Origin: Bacteroidota bacterium
GTDB lineage: Bacteria > Bacteroidota > Bacteroidia > Bacteroidales > Prolixibacteraceae
Length of the DNA stretch: 64,000 nucleotides
Direction: 5' to 3'
Assembly: GCA_023251455.1 (NCBI GenBank)
Contig: JAHEYT010000045.1
Location: 1 to 64,000, forward strand
This document shows positions 40,730-51,161 of the stretch, one piece after another. The notes beneath the pieces were generated by a model, which was not told the DNA's origin, did no database searches, and saw only the letters and a list, made by a program, of their open reading frames with translations. Made by a program: the position numbers and the translations under genes. The stretch's first letter is position 1, and every line of letters begins with the position of its first letter.

Positions 40730-42064
40730 TTACACTTCGCGATCAATACTAAATTCTTCAAGAATATCTGCTATTCGCCGCAGGAATGCCCCACCCAATG
40801 CGCCGTCTATGATTCTGTGATCATATGATAAAGAAAGGAACATTTTATGGCGGACAACTATTGCATCGCCAGTTGGAGTCTCCATTACGGCTGGCTTTTT
40901 CTCGATACTTCCGGTTGCAAGAATGGCAACTTGTGGTTGATTGATAATTGGTGTGCCAATTAAATTACGGAATGTCCCAAAATTGGTGATTGTAAATGTT
41001 CCTCCCTGATAATCTTCTACACTCAGTTTATTTTTGCGTGCCCCTTCAGCCAACTGATTCATGTTTTTAGTCAATCCGACCAGATTTTTCTGTTCGGCAT
41101 TTTTTATGACAGGAACAACAAGGTTGCCATCGGGTTTGGCAACAGCAACAGCAATGTTTACATCTTTATGCATGATGATTTTGTAACCGTCAACTGAAGA
41201 ATTCAGTAATGGAAATTCAGTAATGGCACGAGCTACAGCCTCAATAAATACAGGCATGTAGGTAATTTTATCACCATATTTTGCAGTAAAATCATCCTTC
41301 ACTTTGGTTCTCCACAAAACGAGGTTGGTAACATCGGCTTCAACCACTGCAGTAACATGCGGCGATACTTGTTTCGACATCACCATGTGATCGGCAATAA
41401 TTTTACGAACCCGATCCATTTCGATGATCTGATCGCCTGATCCCAATGAAGCAGAAGCTTTTGCAGGTGCAGGAGCTTCTTTAGCCTGAACGGTTGGAAC
41501 AGAAGGAGTTTTCACAATATTTCCAGTTTTTCTGGCTTCAATATAGTCCAGAATATCTTTTTTCTGAAGTCGATTATTTAAGCCTGAACCCTGAATTGAT
41601 TCAAGTTCGGATAAACTTACTTGTTCTGAATTAGCAATTGATAGAACAAGTGGAGAATAAAACCTTGTAGCTTTTGTTTCATTACTCTTTTCAACAGTTT
41701 TTATTTCAACAGCTTGAACAGTTGAACTAACTGTTACTGGTTCTGATTTTGCTTTCTGCTCCTGAACTTTAGGCTTTTCAGGTTCCGAAACAACTTCAGT
41801 ATTTGGTTCCGACGAGTCGTCATCTTCAGTAGTAATAATGGCAACGATTTCGCCTACCGGAACCAAGGCATTCAGCTGAAAAAATATCTTTTTTATAACA
41901 CCATCAACAGGCGATGGAATTTCAGAGTCAACTTTATCCGTAGCAACCTCAAAAAGCGGCTCGTCTTCTTCAATTCGATCGCCCTCTTTTACAAACCATT
42001 TTGTAATGGTTGCTTCCTGGACACTTTCACCCAATTTAGGCATCTGGATTTTAAATTCTGACAT
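40730..42064 (-). CDS. Dihydrolipoyl acyltransferase (E2) of the 2-oxoacid dehydrogenase
   Basis: A 444-aa protein. Lipoyl domain 1-~78 with Lys44 in EVATDKVDSEIPSP; a Pro/Ala/Glu-rich linker; a peripheral-subunit-binding domain ~135-178 (YSPLVLSIANSEQVSLSELESI); a catalytic domain ~210-444 (IAVAVAKPDGNLVVPVI, FTITNFGTFRNLIGTPIINQPQVAILATG, the DHRIIDG active-site His). It forms the core of the complex with the E1 fusion downstream. Substrate (branched-chain vs pyruvate) is unsettled. Confidence 0.96.
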   Translation of the reverse strand: MSEFKIQMPKLGESVQEATITKWFVKEGDRIEEDEPLFEVATDKVDSEIPSPVDGVIKKIFFQLNALVPVGEIVAIITTEDDDSSEPNTEVVSEPEKPKVQEQKAKSEPVTVSSTVQAVEIKTVEKSNETKATRFYSPLVLSIANSEQVSLSELESIQGSGLNNRLQKKDILDYIEARKTGNIVKTPSVPTVQAKEAPAPAKASASLGSGDQIIEMDRVRKIIADHMVMSKQVSPHVTAVVEADVTNLVLWRTKVKDDFTAKYGDKITYMPVFIEAVARAITEFPLLNSSVDGYKIIMHKDVNIAVAVAKPDGNLVVPVIKNAEQKNLVGLTKNMNQLAEGARKNKLSVEDYQGGTFTITNFGTFRNLIGTPIINQPQVAILATGSIEKKPAVMETPTGDAIVVRHKMFLSLSYDHRIIDGALGGAFLRRIADILEEFSIDREV

Positions 42065-42302
42065 ACTTTGTTATATTATTTATCATTTATAAATTCAGCT
42101 TTTCACACAAACTAACAAGATACAGATTGAAAAGTTCAACCTTAAAAAGCTAAACGATCTACTCTGAAAATGTATTTTGCTCTTTGAATGATACTTAGTT
42201 ACAGTTTAAATGATAAATAAAAAGATATTGCTATCCTTTTTTTTCTTGCATTAAATCAGAAATCTGGTAATCAATTTTTAACGACGTTTAATTAAATGCA
42301 AA

Positions 42303-42334
42303 AAAGGATGAACCAACTGCTTGATTCATCCTTT
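42303..42334 (-). terminator. Terminator of the pyrK-pyrD-serine hydrolase operon
   Basis: AAAGGATGAA (42303-42312) pairs with TTCATCCTTT (42325-42334). On the minus strand a T-run follows. It lies 24 bp after the serine hydrolase stop. Confidence 0.85.
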
Positions 42335-42357
42335 CAGACCCCCAAAATATATTGACC

Positions 42358-43674
42358 TTATAACCTTTTTGGCTCAAATTTAAACAGATCGTTTTTCGGC
42401 CAACTGGTGATTTTTTTCTCGATCTTTCCCATCATGTAATTTACATAGGCAGGTAATCTTGGACCTTTCCAACTGCTTGAGTTTATGATGACTACCCAGC
42501 AAAATCCATTACTCTGGCGTTTCATAATAGCTGAAGTTCCAGCCATACTTCCAGTACGAATCCAATCTCCGTTATCTTTTACGACTTTCCATCCAAGAGG
42601 TCCTCTAAAGTCTTTATTTTCAGCCATCTGATTAATCAAATTATGCGGTATCATGTCTGGCACACTCCTGAATCCATCGATTAATACCATGAATTTGGCT
42701 AATTCTATTGAAGATGAAATCCATCCACCGGCAGAACTAAGTAATTCAATTGGGTTTCCTCCGTAAGGTTTGGGAACCATTCTGCCCGATCCATCAAAAG
42801 CAGAAATCATTGGACTTTCTTCTGATTCATAATATTTTACCTCATTTAGACGCCGATCAGCCAGATAACTTCTGCCAATATGCATATCAAAAATTCCATG
42901 AGGTTTAAGCACATCATTAATAATAAAATCCTCCTGTTTTTTGCCTGATGCAGCTTCAATTACCTTTCCAAGAAACATATATCCCATGTTGGAGTATGAA
43001 GAGCGAGTGCCAGGATCAAAATGTAATCGTCGTGAAGCGACAAAGCGACAATAGGAATCCATTGTTGCAGCACCGGTTTCACCTGTCTTCTCCAGTACAA
43101 CTAAAGAATTAAAGGCGGGGTCTCCATATGACAATGACCATCCGCCTGAATGAGCAAGTAAATGCCTGACCGTCACCTTATACAGACGTTTGTCAGCTAC
43201 TGAATTAAAAATGGAATCTTTAAGAATAGCTTTGGGTCCAAATACTTTAGAATCAAGTGAGATCGCTTTTTTTTCGACCAATTTCATAATAGCAACAGCT
43301 GTAACGAGCTTACTTACACTTGCTATCCTGAACAAACTACCCGGATTAACCGGAAGTTTAGCTTCAATATCCGAATATCCATAACCATGTGCAAAAACCA
43401 GTTTGCCATCTTTTATTACAGACATTGTCATTCCGGCCAGATTCCATTGCTGAAGGAAATCGTTAGCTTCTTTTGCAATAAACTTACTGCCGGAAAATTC
43501 TGAAAGCTCATTGGTAATCTTGAAGTTTAAACCATTTGTATCCAATTCCTGAAAATGATTGGGAAGCTCATGGCGTTCAAAATCAATTGTACATTGGGTT
43601 ATTACCAACAAGAAAACTAAAGTAAACTTGAAAAATTTTATGGTATAGATATGTATCTTTGAGAAATTCAACAT
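42358..43674 (-). CDS. Beta-lactamase-fold serine hydrolase, probably a lipoprotein
   Basis: A 438-aa protein. An N-terminal hydrophobic segment ([15 protein letters not shown]) looks like a signal with a possible lipobox cysteine. The class C beta-lactamase/PBP domain has SxxK ([12 protein letters not shown]), the YxN motif ([16 protein letters not shown]), and a late R-T-G-S-M-A-G in the K-T-G/H-x-G position. Members are D-amino-acid or cell-wall peptidases, esterases or beta-lactamases. It overlaps the end of pyrD by 7 bp, so it is translationally coupled to pyrimidine synthesis genes, an odd pairing. Confidence 0.88.
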   Translation of the reverse strand: MLNFSKIHIYTIKFFKFTLVFLLVITQCTIDFERHELPNHFQELDTNGLNFKITNELSEFSGSKFIAKEANDFLQQWNLAGMTMSVIKDGKLVFAHGYGYSDIEAKLPVNPGSLFRIASVSKLVTAVAIMKLVEKKAISLDSKVFGPKAILKDSIFNSVADKRLYKVTVRHLLAHSGGWSLSYGDPAFNSLVVLEKTGETGAATMDSYCRFVASRRLHFDPGTRSSYSNMGYMFLGKVIEAASGKKQEDFIINDVLKPHGIFDMHIGRSYLADRRLNEVKYYESEESPMISAFDGSGRMVPKPYGGNPIELLSSAGGWISSSIELAKFMVLIDGFRSVPDMIPHNLINQMAENKDFRGPLGWKVVKDNGDWIRTGSMAGTSAIMKRQSNGFCWVVIINSSSWKGPRLPAYVNYMMGKIEKKITSWPKNDLFKFEPKRL

Positions 43675-44579
43675 TGTAAACTACCTATTAATTCGTTAAC
43701 AGACTGAATTTTATGTCGTTCCATGTATTGCGAAATCCCATCAATAATTTGCACAGGTATTGTTGGATCAATAAAAAGTGCAGTACCAACCTGAATGGCT
43801 GAAGCTCCTGCAATCATAAATTCGATTGCATCAGTTGCATTCATGATACCTCCCATTCCGATCACAGGAATTTTTACCGCATTATAAACCTGCCAAACCA
43901 TTCGGATAGCAATTGGTTTTATCGCTGGTCCAGATAAACCTCCGGTAATAGTTGATAATACAGGCTTCCTGGTTTCGGCATTTACGGCCATTCCAAGTAA
44001 AGTATTAATCAGCGAAATACTATCAGCCCCTTGTCCTTCAACAGCTTTGGCAATTTCGGCAATGCTGGTAACATTGGGTGATAGTTTCACAATCAAAGTT
44101 TTGCTATAAACCCTTCTGACGGCTTTTACAACAGCTTCGGCAGAAGGACAACTGATTCCAAATGCCATTCCACCTTCTTTTACATTCGGGCAGCTGATAT
44201 TTAATTCAATTGCGGGTATATTATCTAATTCATTTAATCGTTCAGTTAATTCAACGTAATCTTCAATAGTTGAACCATTTACATTTACAATTATATGTGT
44301 GTTTAAATCTTTTATTCTGGGATAAATATTGTTTATAAAATTATCGACACCTTTATTTTGCAGGCCGACAGCGTTCAACATACCTGAAGAAGTTTCGGCC
44401 ATTCGGGGATATGCATTTCCTTCGCGGTGTTTCAAGGTAGTTCCTTTGACAACAATTCCGCCAAGAAGCGACAAATCAAAAAAATCGGCAATTTCTTCAC
44501 CAAATCCACAAGTTCCTGAAGCTGTCATCACCGGATTTTTAAAATCCAGGTTATGAATCGTTATTCCTAAATCTACCAT
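43668..44579 (-). CDS. pyrD: Dihydroorotate dehydrogenase, class 1B catalytic subunit
   Basis: A 303-aa FMN barrel. It has [38 protein letters not shown] with the class 1 catalytic Cys130, [16 protein letters not shown] and the [15 protein letters not shown] phosphate site. It oxidises dihydroorotate to orotate and passes electrons to PyrK and NAD+. It overlaps pyrK by 7 bp and the serine hydrolase by 7 bp, forming a tight operon. Confidence 0.97.
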   Translation of the reverse strand: MVDLGITIHNLDFKNPVMTASGTCGFGEEIADFFDLSLLGGIVVKGTTLKHREGNAYPRMAETSSGMLNAVGLQNKGVDNFINNIYPRIKDLNTHIIVNVNGSTIEDYVELTERLNELDNIPAIELNISCPNVKEGGMAFGISCPSAEAVVKAVRRVYSKTLIVKLSPNVTSIAEIAKAVEGQGADSISLINTLLGMAVNAETRKPVLSTITGGLSGPAIKPIAIRMVWQVYNAVKIPVIGMGGIMNATDAIEFMIAGASAIQVGTALFIDPTIPVQIIDGISQYMERHKIQSVNELIGSLQC

Positions 44580-45346
44580 TTCAGATCATTTACATTAAAT
44601 ACAGGTCCGTCAGTACAAACACATTTATGACCAGCTTTGGTATCTTCAACACAACACAAACACACCCCAAAACCACATGCCATCATATTTTCGAGCGAAA
44701 CTTCGCAGAATATATTCTTTTCAATTGCCGTTCGACCAATTGATTTCATCATTAAATCAGGTCCACAGGTATATATTTTATTGAACTGAGCCAATTGTTC
44801 TGTAAAAACCGGATGATTGGTTACATAACCTTTTTCACCAAGCGAACCATCTTCTGTAGTGAAGAAAAAATTGCCATAATCTTGATAGGCAGATATATCA
44901 ATGTGATCAGATGACGACTTGGCTCCAATAAGTACGGTTACGTTATCCGGATCTAATCCACAGATTTTGGAAAGGAACAACATTGGAGCAACACCGCTTC
45001 CACCACCTATCAACAAAATCCGATCTTTTTTATCGGGTAAAGTGAATGATTTTCCAAGTGGAAATATTGCACTGATTATTTGTCCCACGCTAGCTTCAGT
45101 TAGTTTTCGGGATCCTCGTCCCAATATTTTAACCAATAAAGAGATGGTCCGCTTTTCGTGGTCAACATCTAAAATTGAAAAAGGTCGGCGTAGAAAAATT
45201 TCAGTCGCTTCCTTTATTTCAACATTGATAAACTGACCCGGAAAAATATCAAAAACCGGAATGGGAGATTGAAGTATAAGAAGAAAATTATCTTTATTAA
45301 GTTGCTTATTTTCAAGCAACAAGAAATCAATTACCGTCTTTTTCAT
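44573..45346 (-). CDS. pyrK: Dihydroorotate dehydrogenase electron-transfer subunit PyrK
   Basis: A 257-aa FAD/2Fe-2S protein. FAD site in [15 protein letters not shown] pocket in [14 protein letters not shown], and the C-terminal iron-sulphur motif C-GFGV-C-L-C-C...C in [17 protein letters not shown]. It couples PyrD to NAD+. Starts at 45352 and 45346 are both possible; the inner one gives the family-like [10 protein letters not shown]. Confidence 0.95.
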   Translation of the reverse strand: MKKTVIDFLLLENKQLNKDNFLLILQSPIPVFDIFPGQFINVEIKEATEIFLRRPFSILDVDHEKRTISLLVKILGRGSRKLTEASVGQIISAIFPLGKSFTLPDKKDRILLIGGGSGVAPMLFLSKICGLDPDNVTVLIGAKSSSDHIDISAYQDYGNFFFTTEDGSLGEKGYVTNHPVFTEQLAQFNKIYTCGPDLMMKSIGRTAIEKNIFCEVSLENMMACGFGVCLCCVEDTKAGHKCVCTDGPVFNVNDLKW

Positions 45347-45382
45347 GCACATGAATTTGCCGGCAAAGATAGTCTAAAAATC

Positions 45383-45859
45383 TTACAGGGATGGATAATA
45401 AACCTTAAATGTTTGGTCTTTAAAGAAAACAATCAGCCGTTCCACTGGCTTTTCAGGACTAAAAAATTGATCCTGAACAACATTCTCAACTGTCTTTTTC
45501 TCGATAGGTGGAGGAGCTGCAATTATTTCTTTAGTTTCAACTTGTGCAGGTTCACTAATCTGAGGTTTTGCTTCTTGTTTCTCAGGGGTAGGACTTTGAA
45601 CGGCTATTGGTTCTGTTAACTGGTCAAAAAGAGTTCTGCTTTTAGCAGGAGACTCAACCATAGGACCAGTTCCGAGTAGGAGCCATTTTGCATTGAGATC
45701 AGGATATACCTGAAGCATTTTTTCTATAAACTGAAAACTTGGTTTATTTCTGCTTTTCAGAACATGAGTTACATTCGACCGCTGTACACCAATCGTATCG
45801 GCAAGTTCAGAAGGAGAAATTCCTTTGTATTCCATGAATTTTCTGATTCGATCTTCCAT
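45383..45859 (-). CDS. XRE-family helix-turn-helix protein
   Basis: A 158-aa protein. Residues ~1-70 are an XRE HTH (RKFMEYKGISPSELADTIGVQRSNVTHVLKSRNKPS) followed by the Bacteroidota-typical NAKWLLLGTGPM. The rest is a long Pro/Glu/Gln-rich, probably disordered tail ending in a short strand-like VFFKDQTFKVYYPSL. It is probably a DNA-binding regulator with a cofactor-binding tail; targets unknown. It starts 36 bp before pyrK and may be transcribed with it. Confidence 0.9.
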   Translation of the reverse strand: MEDRIRKFMEYKGISPSELADTIGVQRSNVTHVLKSRNKPSFQFIEKMLQVYPDLNAKWLLLGTGPMVESPAKSRTLFDQLTEPIAVQSPTPEKQEAKPQISEPAQVETKEIIAAPPPIEKKTVENVVQDQFFSPEKPVERLIVFFKDQTFKVYYPSL

Positions 45860-46782
45860 ATAAATGTGAATTTACTAATATACAAATGTAATGTATAATT
45901 TTTGAATTTTGATTCATAATTGTCAATTGAGTAAAGTTACATTTGTGTTTTATTAATTTGCAAATTCCTAAAATATTATTTAATTAGTTGATAAAAAACT
46001 TTAGTTAATACTTATAAATAACTGATATATAGGTATTATAATATTATAAATTAATGCTTAAACAACTATAATTAACACTCGTAAACATATACTTAAATAT
46101 AAAATTGAGTAAATAGTATATATTTATCTGTTTTAAAGTACTTTATGTAATGATATGTTTTAATATAAATGCATGATTTTCTATGTTAATATTGGCAATT
46201 ATTGTTGAATTAATTTTAAAGTATTAAGTAAATTCGACCTATTTACATTTGATTATATTTTTTATTTCGTAGATATGTGAATGACATTTATTGATATTTC
46301 ATGATTGTCATTTGTGAATAGTGAAGAATTTAGACTACAAAATACTATTTACACTTGCGGGCATTTTTTGGACCAATACTGCAATCACAGATTTTAGGTG
46401 AAGTGGCACCCACCCTTCTCATCCCCAGAATTGGAAATAATAAGTTTTTTAGTTGAAGCTTCTGTCCAAAGTATGATGCTTGCGAATTCAGTAGTAAATC
46501 GAAAATGAGATTGAATTTTTGCTTAAGTGATATTTCGTGAGTAAATTCCCCTACTCCGGCTAAATTTAATCAAAATACTGAATTCTAAAGACGTTTAAAA
46601 TTGAGTTATTCGATTATAATATTCACATTATCAAAATAATGCAACGAAATAACTGTGCTGAAAATAAGTTCTATTATTGAATAGAATAGGTTATTTGAAT
46701 ATTAAAAGTGTTAAAATGGACTTTCATCCTTAAAAGTTGGCCATAAAATGGTAATTTTCTATTCTGAATAAAATCTGAATTT
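45860..46782. other. 923-bp gene-poor gap
   Basis: The first ~440 bp are extremely AT-rich (long runs of A/T with short ATAA/TATA words), with no ORF. The stretch 46350-46570 is richer in G+C. Its minus strand is open for about 70 codons without a start, reading LAGVGEFTHEISLKQKFNLI, then FDLLLNSQ and MRRVGATSPKICDCSIGP. It may be decayed coding sequence; I could not identify it. The last ~200 bp are AT-rich and must hold the promoter of the phosphoesterase gene. Confidence 0.5.
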
Positions 46783-48003
46783 ATGAGAGGTATTCCTTCT
46801 TCAATGTTAGTTTTCTTTTTCGCTTTTGTTTTCCTGATTGAACTGATCTCCTATTTAGGATTCAGGCAGTTGATTTATAATGCATCAAAGAAAATGCAAA
46901 GATATTTGGGGATATCCTACCTCTTGATTAGTATTGCTGCAATCGGTATTCTTTTTTATGCTTTTTCAAATCCGGAAATGATTAGGCACAGCAGAGATTA
47001 TACTTTTTTTTATATTGTTGTTTTAGTCTCTGTCTTAAATCTGTTGCCCAAAACTTTTTTTGCCTTGATGACTATTCTCTCCTATCTTTTTCGATGGTTT
47101 GTTGGTTACCGTTGGCATATTATTACTTTAACAGGTTCATTTCTTATTGGTTCAGGTATTTTTGTCGTAATTGCTTATGGTATTTTTATTGGGCGTTATC
47201 AGGTATTTGTTGAGAAGCAGAATTTATACTTCGACAATTTACCTAGCCAACTCGATGGTTTTAAAATCGTTCAGATCTCTGATATTCATCTGGGTAGTTT
47301 TGGGAAAGACCCCGATGTGTTAAAGAAAACCATTAAAATAATTGAAGAGCTTCAGCCTGATTTGTTGCTATTTACAGGCGATATCGTGAATAACTTCAGT
47401 GAAGAAATGAACAGTTTTGAATCCTACTTGACTCAGGTTTCTGCAAAATATGGGAAGTATGCCATTCAAGGTAATCACGATTACGGCGACTATTATGAGT
47501 GGCCTGATTCTGTAAGCAAAAGAATAAATCTTGAACAAATCGAAAGTAGATTGACTAATACTGGATTCAAATGGCTTCAAAATCAATGGGAAACAATTGC
47601 GGTAAAAGATACCTCATTTTCATTGATTGGTGTTGAAAACTGGGGACACCGGCCATTTCCTCAATATGCTGATCTGGATGTAGCAATGAAGGGAATTCCT
47701 GCGAATTCGTTTAGAATACTAATGTCACACGATCCGGCTCATTGGGATGCCATTGTAATTCCTCAAACCGATATTCCTTTAACGCTTGCTGGACATACGC
47801 ATGGCGGACAGTTTGGATTTAAAATTTCCGGGATTGAATTCAGTCCGATTTATTTTATCCAGAAGAATTGGGGAGGACTCTATGAGGCAGATAACCAGTA
47901 CCTTTATGTGAACCGAGGACTTGGAACAATTGGATTTTCAGGACGTGTAGAAATGAGGCCTGAGATAACTTTGCTGATTTTGCACCGAACTAAAACCCAT
48001 TAA
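46783..48003 (+). CDS. Membrane-bound metallophosphoesterase
   Basis: A 406-aa protein. Four membrane segments lie within residues ~5-145. The calcineurin-like domain ~160-400 has the metal-binding series DIHLG, GDIVNN, GNHD, SHDP and GHTHGGQ. The family includes UDP-2,3-diacylglucosamine pyrophosphatase-like and cyclic-nucleotide enzymes; the membrane-linked form is typically annotated as a YkuE-like phosphoesterase. Its last 14 bp overlap the convergent gene. Substrate unknown. Confidence 0.92.
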   Translation: MRGIPSSMLVFFFAFVFLIELISYLGFRQLIYNASKKMQRYLGISYLLISIAAIGILFYAFSNPEMIRHSRDYTFFYIVVLVSVLNLLPKTFFALMTILSYLFRWFVGYRWHIITLTGSFLIGSGIFVVIAYGIFIGRYQVFVEKQNLYFDNLPSQLDGFKIVQISDIHLGSFGKDPDVLKKTIKIIEELQPDLLLFTGDIVNNFSEEMNSFESYLTQVSAKYGKYAIQGNHDYGDYYEWPDSVSKRINLEQIESRLTNTGFKWLQNQWETIAVKDTSFSLIGVENWGHRPFPQYADLDVAMKGIPANSFRILMSHDPAHWDAIVIPQTDIPLTLAGHTHGGQFGFKISGIEFSPIYFIQKNWGGLYEADNQYLYVNRGLGTIGFSGRVEMRPEITLLILHRTKTH

Positions 48004-50899
48004 AATTAATCGAAAACAATAGATTCACTTGGAAATCCTGATAGTCTGGCCGGTAAACTGATCTGAACCCAATTTCGATTGGAGCGAAAAAACGTAGAAC
48101 ATGCAGATCTGATGTTAATTCCAACCCTACAGATTTCATTTTCATTTCATGACTATTTGGATATATTGTCCCATTTTTATCCTGCGTTGGCATCGATAGC
48201 CAGGCATAGTCGTAGAAAAACGATGATTTTACCCGTTTAATGTAGGCTAACTTTCCGATACTGAAATCAGGATAAAAAACCGGGAATTTATAGTCGGCAG
48301 CTAACGAATACATTTTGTTATTCTGATACCCATAAAAACCTCTCGGCACACGAACAACGTTTGAAAAATTATAGCTGCTACTCGTAAAGCTCTTGTCCTG
48401 AAAGCCTTGGTATATCTTGAATCCGTCATTATTAGAAAATCCGGGAAAATACAAAACGGACTGAATTCCGGAAAGCGATCCTAAATCGGAACCGGAAAAT
48501 GGCGTGTGCCTGTATATTACATCAAATTGCTGTCCCCATTTGGGCATAATACTTTGGTTCGATTGATGCAACAAATTGTAGAAGTAAATTCGATACGACA
48601 AAGCGTGATAACTACCTGGATATAAATTTTTTAAATTTGAATCTGGGTTTGATACGTTTACCATTGAATATTTCATTTCAGGATAAAATATTCTGGAATA
48701 TTTACCTTTCGAAAGATTGAGCGGCAATCGAACATTCAAATCAGCTGTTATTTCCCTCCAACTTAGTCGTTGGGTTGTTGTATCGCGGTGAATAATCTGA
48801 CCATTTTTATCAACTGTATTTGTAATCAGATAATAGTTTGAAGCTTCTTTCCCAACTGATAATTCAGTCGTAATCTCAGGAAACCACCCTAAATAGTTAA
48901 ATCCTAATTTGTATCTACCGGTGTGATCGGCCACATTGTAATCGTAACCCAGTCTTGTTTCGGCAGTACCCAGTTTATTTTGCGAGAACAACGAAACGCC
49001 TGGCCTGATTTCATAACTGTTTACATCGATATAGGCAGGAGCCCAACTGTGAAAATTAAACAAATGCCCCAATTTTGAATATTTTGTCGTTGAGTAAACT
49101 GTCGAATCAGAATTCGAAAAGTTTGGTATTCCTTTTTCCTGCACAGCAAGATTTTCAGCAAGATGATTAGTTGTTAATTGAATATCCTTAATTTCCTTAT
49201 GCCTCTTTTTATCCGGAATCGGAATGCTAGCCAACTGATAACCAGCCGAATTGTAATTGCTGAAAACCACTTGATTGCCAGATTGAAATACCGAAGGATA
49301 ATCGGCTCCAAAGGGGACCGATGCAATTTGAGTAATTATTTTGCTTTTAAGTTCCAACGAATACAAGTTGTCAATTCCGGAGAAATCGGCTGAAAAAATG
49401 ATCTTTCCTTTTGAATAAACCGGATTTTTAATGTTAGCAAAGGTTTTGTCGCTCAACTCCTGAAGTTTCCTGTTTTTCAGATCGAAAGAAGCCAGATATT
49501 TTCCTTTCGACGACAAACACACAACATACAAATTTTCCCCCTTTTCGTCCCAGCTTGGTGTAAAAAAGTATTGATTATCAATAGTTTTAAACTTGTCAAT
49601 CATTTCACCAGTTTCCAGATCGAAAACCGAAAGGAAGAAATTATTTTCAGGATCAACTTCAATGGCTGCAAACGATTTTAAATCGGGAGAAATGACCGGA
49701 CTGAATAATTTGTTGGAATTTTTGATTTCGTGATTAGCTTTGTTCTCAATGTTATATATTTGAATTACAGAACGATCGGAATGTGTCCAGCGCAAATCAG
49801 CTCGTCTTTCAGCCCAAATAATAAGGTTGCCGGTCATCGAAACTGATTCCTCGAAAATCGATCCGGGTGTATAAATGACACGTTCTGTTTTATCCGGATT
49901 GATCAGTACAAACCTGCCAATATCATTAATGGAAGTCCGATAGGCAAACAGGATTGAGTCGTGATAAACCTCTGGATATAAATATTCGGTGTACGCCTTT
50001 TTGGTAGGCGAAACAACTGAAAAAGGATCAATTGTCCTGGATAACAAGTTCTGTTTCCATTCTTCAGCAAGGCTATCAAAAATGCCGGAATACAATTGTT
50101 TATTCGTTTTTTTAGTCGATGATTTAATGGAGGTGTTTAGTGGAGTTACCGAAAACGGTTGTTCTCCAATTCGTTGCAGGGCTTTTTCCCAGATTTCAGA
50201 TCCATATTTTTCACGATTTTTACCAACCATCCAATAACCCAATTTGTAATGATCGGTTACAAAATCCTTATACGATCCCAGGTATGCTTTATCAAACGAA
50301 TATTTTCCTTTTTCAATTAATTGAGCCCGGTATTCCATGCTGAATGAAGCCATTCGTCCTCGCCCGCTATTCGAAAGTGAGGTTTCAGTTACTACGGCAT
50401 CACCTTCCAGAAACCAGAAAGGTAGATAAGCTCCGGTAACAATTGCTGTGGCCTGTTCGCCTAAAATTGCTTTGGCCAGTACTGGCAGTTCACTCTGAAT
50501 TTTATCCATTTGAACCAGATGCCTGAATTCGTGCAAGGCGAGTTGTTCCAGCCAATCCTGAGCATAAATTTGTTGATGCGGTGTGGTAAAAAGTTCAATA
50601 CGTTTGGGCGCCCAGGCCAATAATCCATTCGAATTCACTGTACGAGTATGTAAAATGACGGAAACTTTGTGCGGATTAAAATCAAGTGATTTGGATCCGT
50701 AATTGTACACTCTTTCTAATACGAACGAAACTCTTTGTGCTTGTTTTTCAAACTCTTCCGGATAAATTATTTGAAAATTAGTGGTGTTAATCTGTCTCCA
50801 TCTGATCGACGAAGGGTCTTGTCCTGTTTGAAAATACTGGGCATTCGCAGATTCGATTAATAAAAAAGCGAGTATAGTTAGAATTAGAATTTTCTTCAT
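47990..50899 (-). CDS. Outer-membrane peptidase-propeller-barrel protein
   Basis: A 969-aa exported protein (signal KILILTILAFLLIESANAQ). Residues ~40-270 are a gluzincin-type peptidase domain: H123-E-F-R-H127 and a downstream WFLEGDAVVTE that supplies the likely third zinc ligand. The middle (~290-600) has repeated TolB/DPP-like beta-propeller blades (SPVISPDLKSFAAIEVDPENNFF, TPSWDEKGENLYVVCLSSKGKYL). The C-terminal ~330 residues alternate aromatic strands ending in SINFNGF, typical of an outer-membrane barrel. The start at 50899 gives a clean signal peptide; 50932 adds 11 residues. Function is unknown; the mix suggests a surface peptidase or assembly factor. Confidence 0.8.
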   Translation of the reverse strand: MKKILILTILAFLLIESANAQYFQTGQDPSSIRWRQINTTNFQIIYPEEFEKQAQRVSFVLERVYNYGSKSLDFNPHKVSVILHTRTVNSNGLLAWAPKRIELFTTPHQQIYAQDWLEQLALHEFRHLVQMDKIQSELPVLAKAILGEQATAIVTGAYLPFWFLEGDAVVTETSLSNSGRGRMASFSMEYRAQLIEKGKYSFDKAYLGSYKDFVTDHYKLGYWMVGKNREKYGSEIWEKALQRIGEQPFSVTPLNTSIKSSTKKTNKQLYSGIFDSLAEEWKQNLLSRTIDPFSVVSPTKKAYTEYLYPEVYHDSILFAYRTSINDIGRFVLINPDKTERVIYTPGSIFEESVSMTGNLIIWAERRADLRWTHSDRSVIQIYNIENKANHEIKNSNKLFSPVISPDLKSFAAIEVDPENNFFLSVFDLETGEMIDKFKTIDNQYFFTPSWDEKGENLYVVCLSSKGKYLASFDLKNRKLQELSDKTFANIKNPVYSKGKIIFSADFSGIDNLYSLELKSKIITQIASVPFGADYPSVFQSGNQVVFSNYNSAGYQLASIPIPDKKRHKEIKDIQLTTNHLAENLAVQEKGIPNFSNSDSTVYSTTKYSKLGHLFNFHSWAPAYIDVNSYEIRPGVSLFSQNKLGTAETRLGYDYNVADHTGRYKLGFNYLGWFPEITTELSVGKEASNYYLITNTVDKNGQIIHRDTTTQRLSWREITADLNVRLPLNLSKGKYSRIFYPEMKYSMVNVSNPDSNLKNLYPGSYHALSYRIYFYNLLHQSNQSIMPKWGQQFDVIYRHTPFSGSDLGSLSGIQSVLYFPGFSNNDGFKIYQGFQDKSFTSSSYNFSNVVRVPRGFYGYQNNKMYSLAADYKFPVFYPDFSIGKLAYIKRVKSSFFYDYAWLSMPTQDKNGTIYPNSHEMKMKSVGLELTSDLHVLRFFAPIEIGFRSVYRPDYQDFQVNLLFSINFNGF

Positions 50900-51161
50900 G
50901 CATTCAATTTGACAAAATAACTTGGTATTCACTCTCCTGCCCTAGCCTCAAACAAATCAGCTTTGGCAGCGTGCCGTCATTCAGGTTAAAGTGAAAATTT
51001 AAAACTAATCAATTTATTTTATAAACGTGGCAAATTGGGAAAGTGTATAAAAGCCTGAGCAGGTAGTAATAATTCGTGAAATTTGTTGACGGATAGATTG
51101 CTTGGAAATCGTGATTTATTGAACAGAAAATGGTCAGGAAGAAGGCCTTGTTAGCCCAAGT

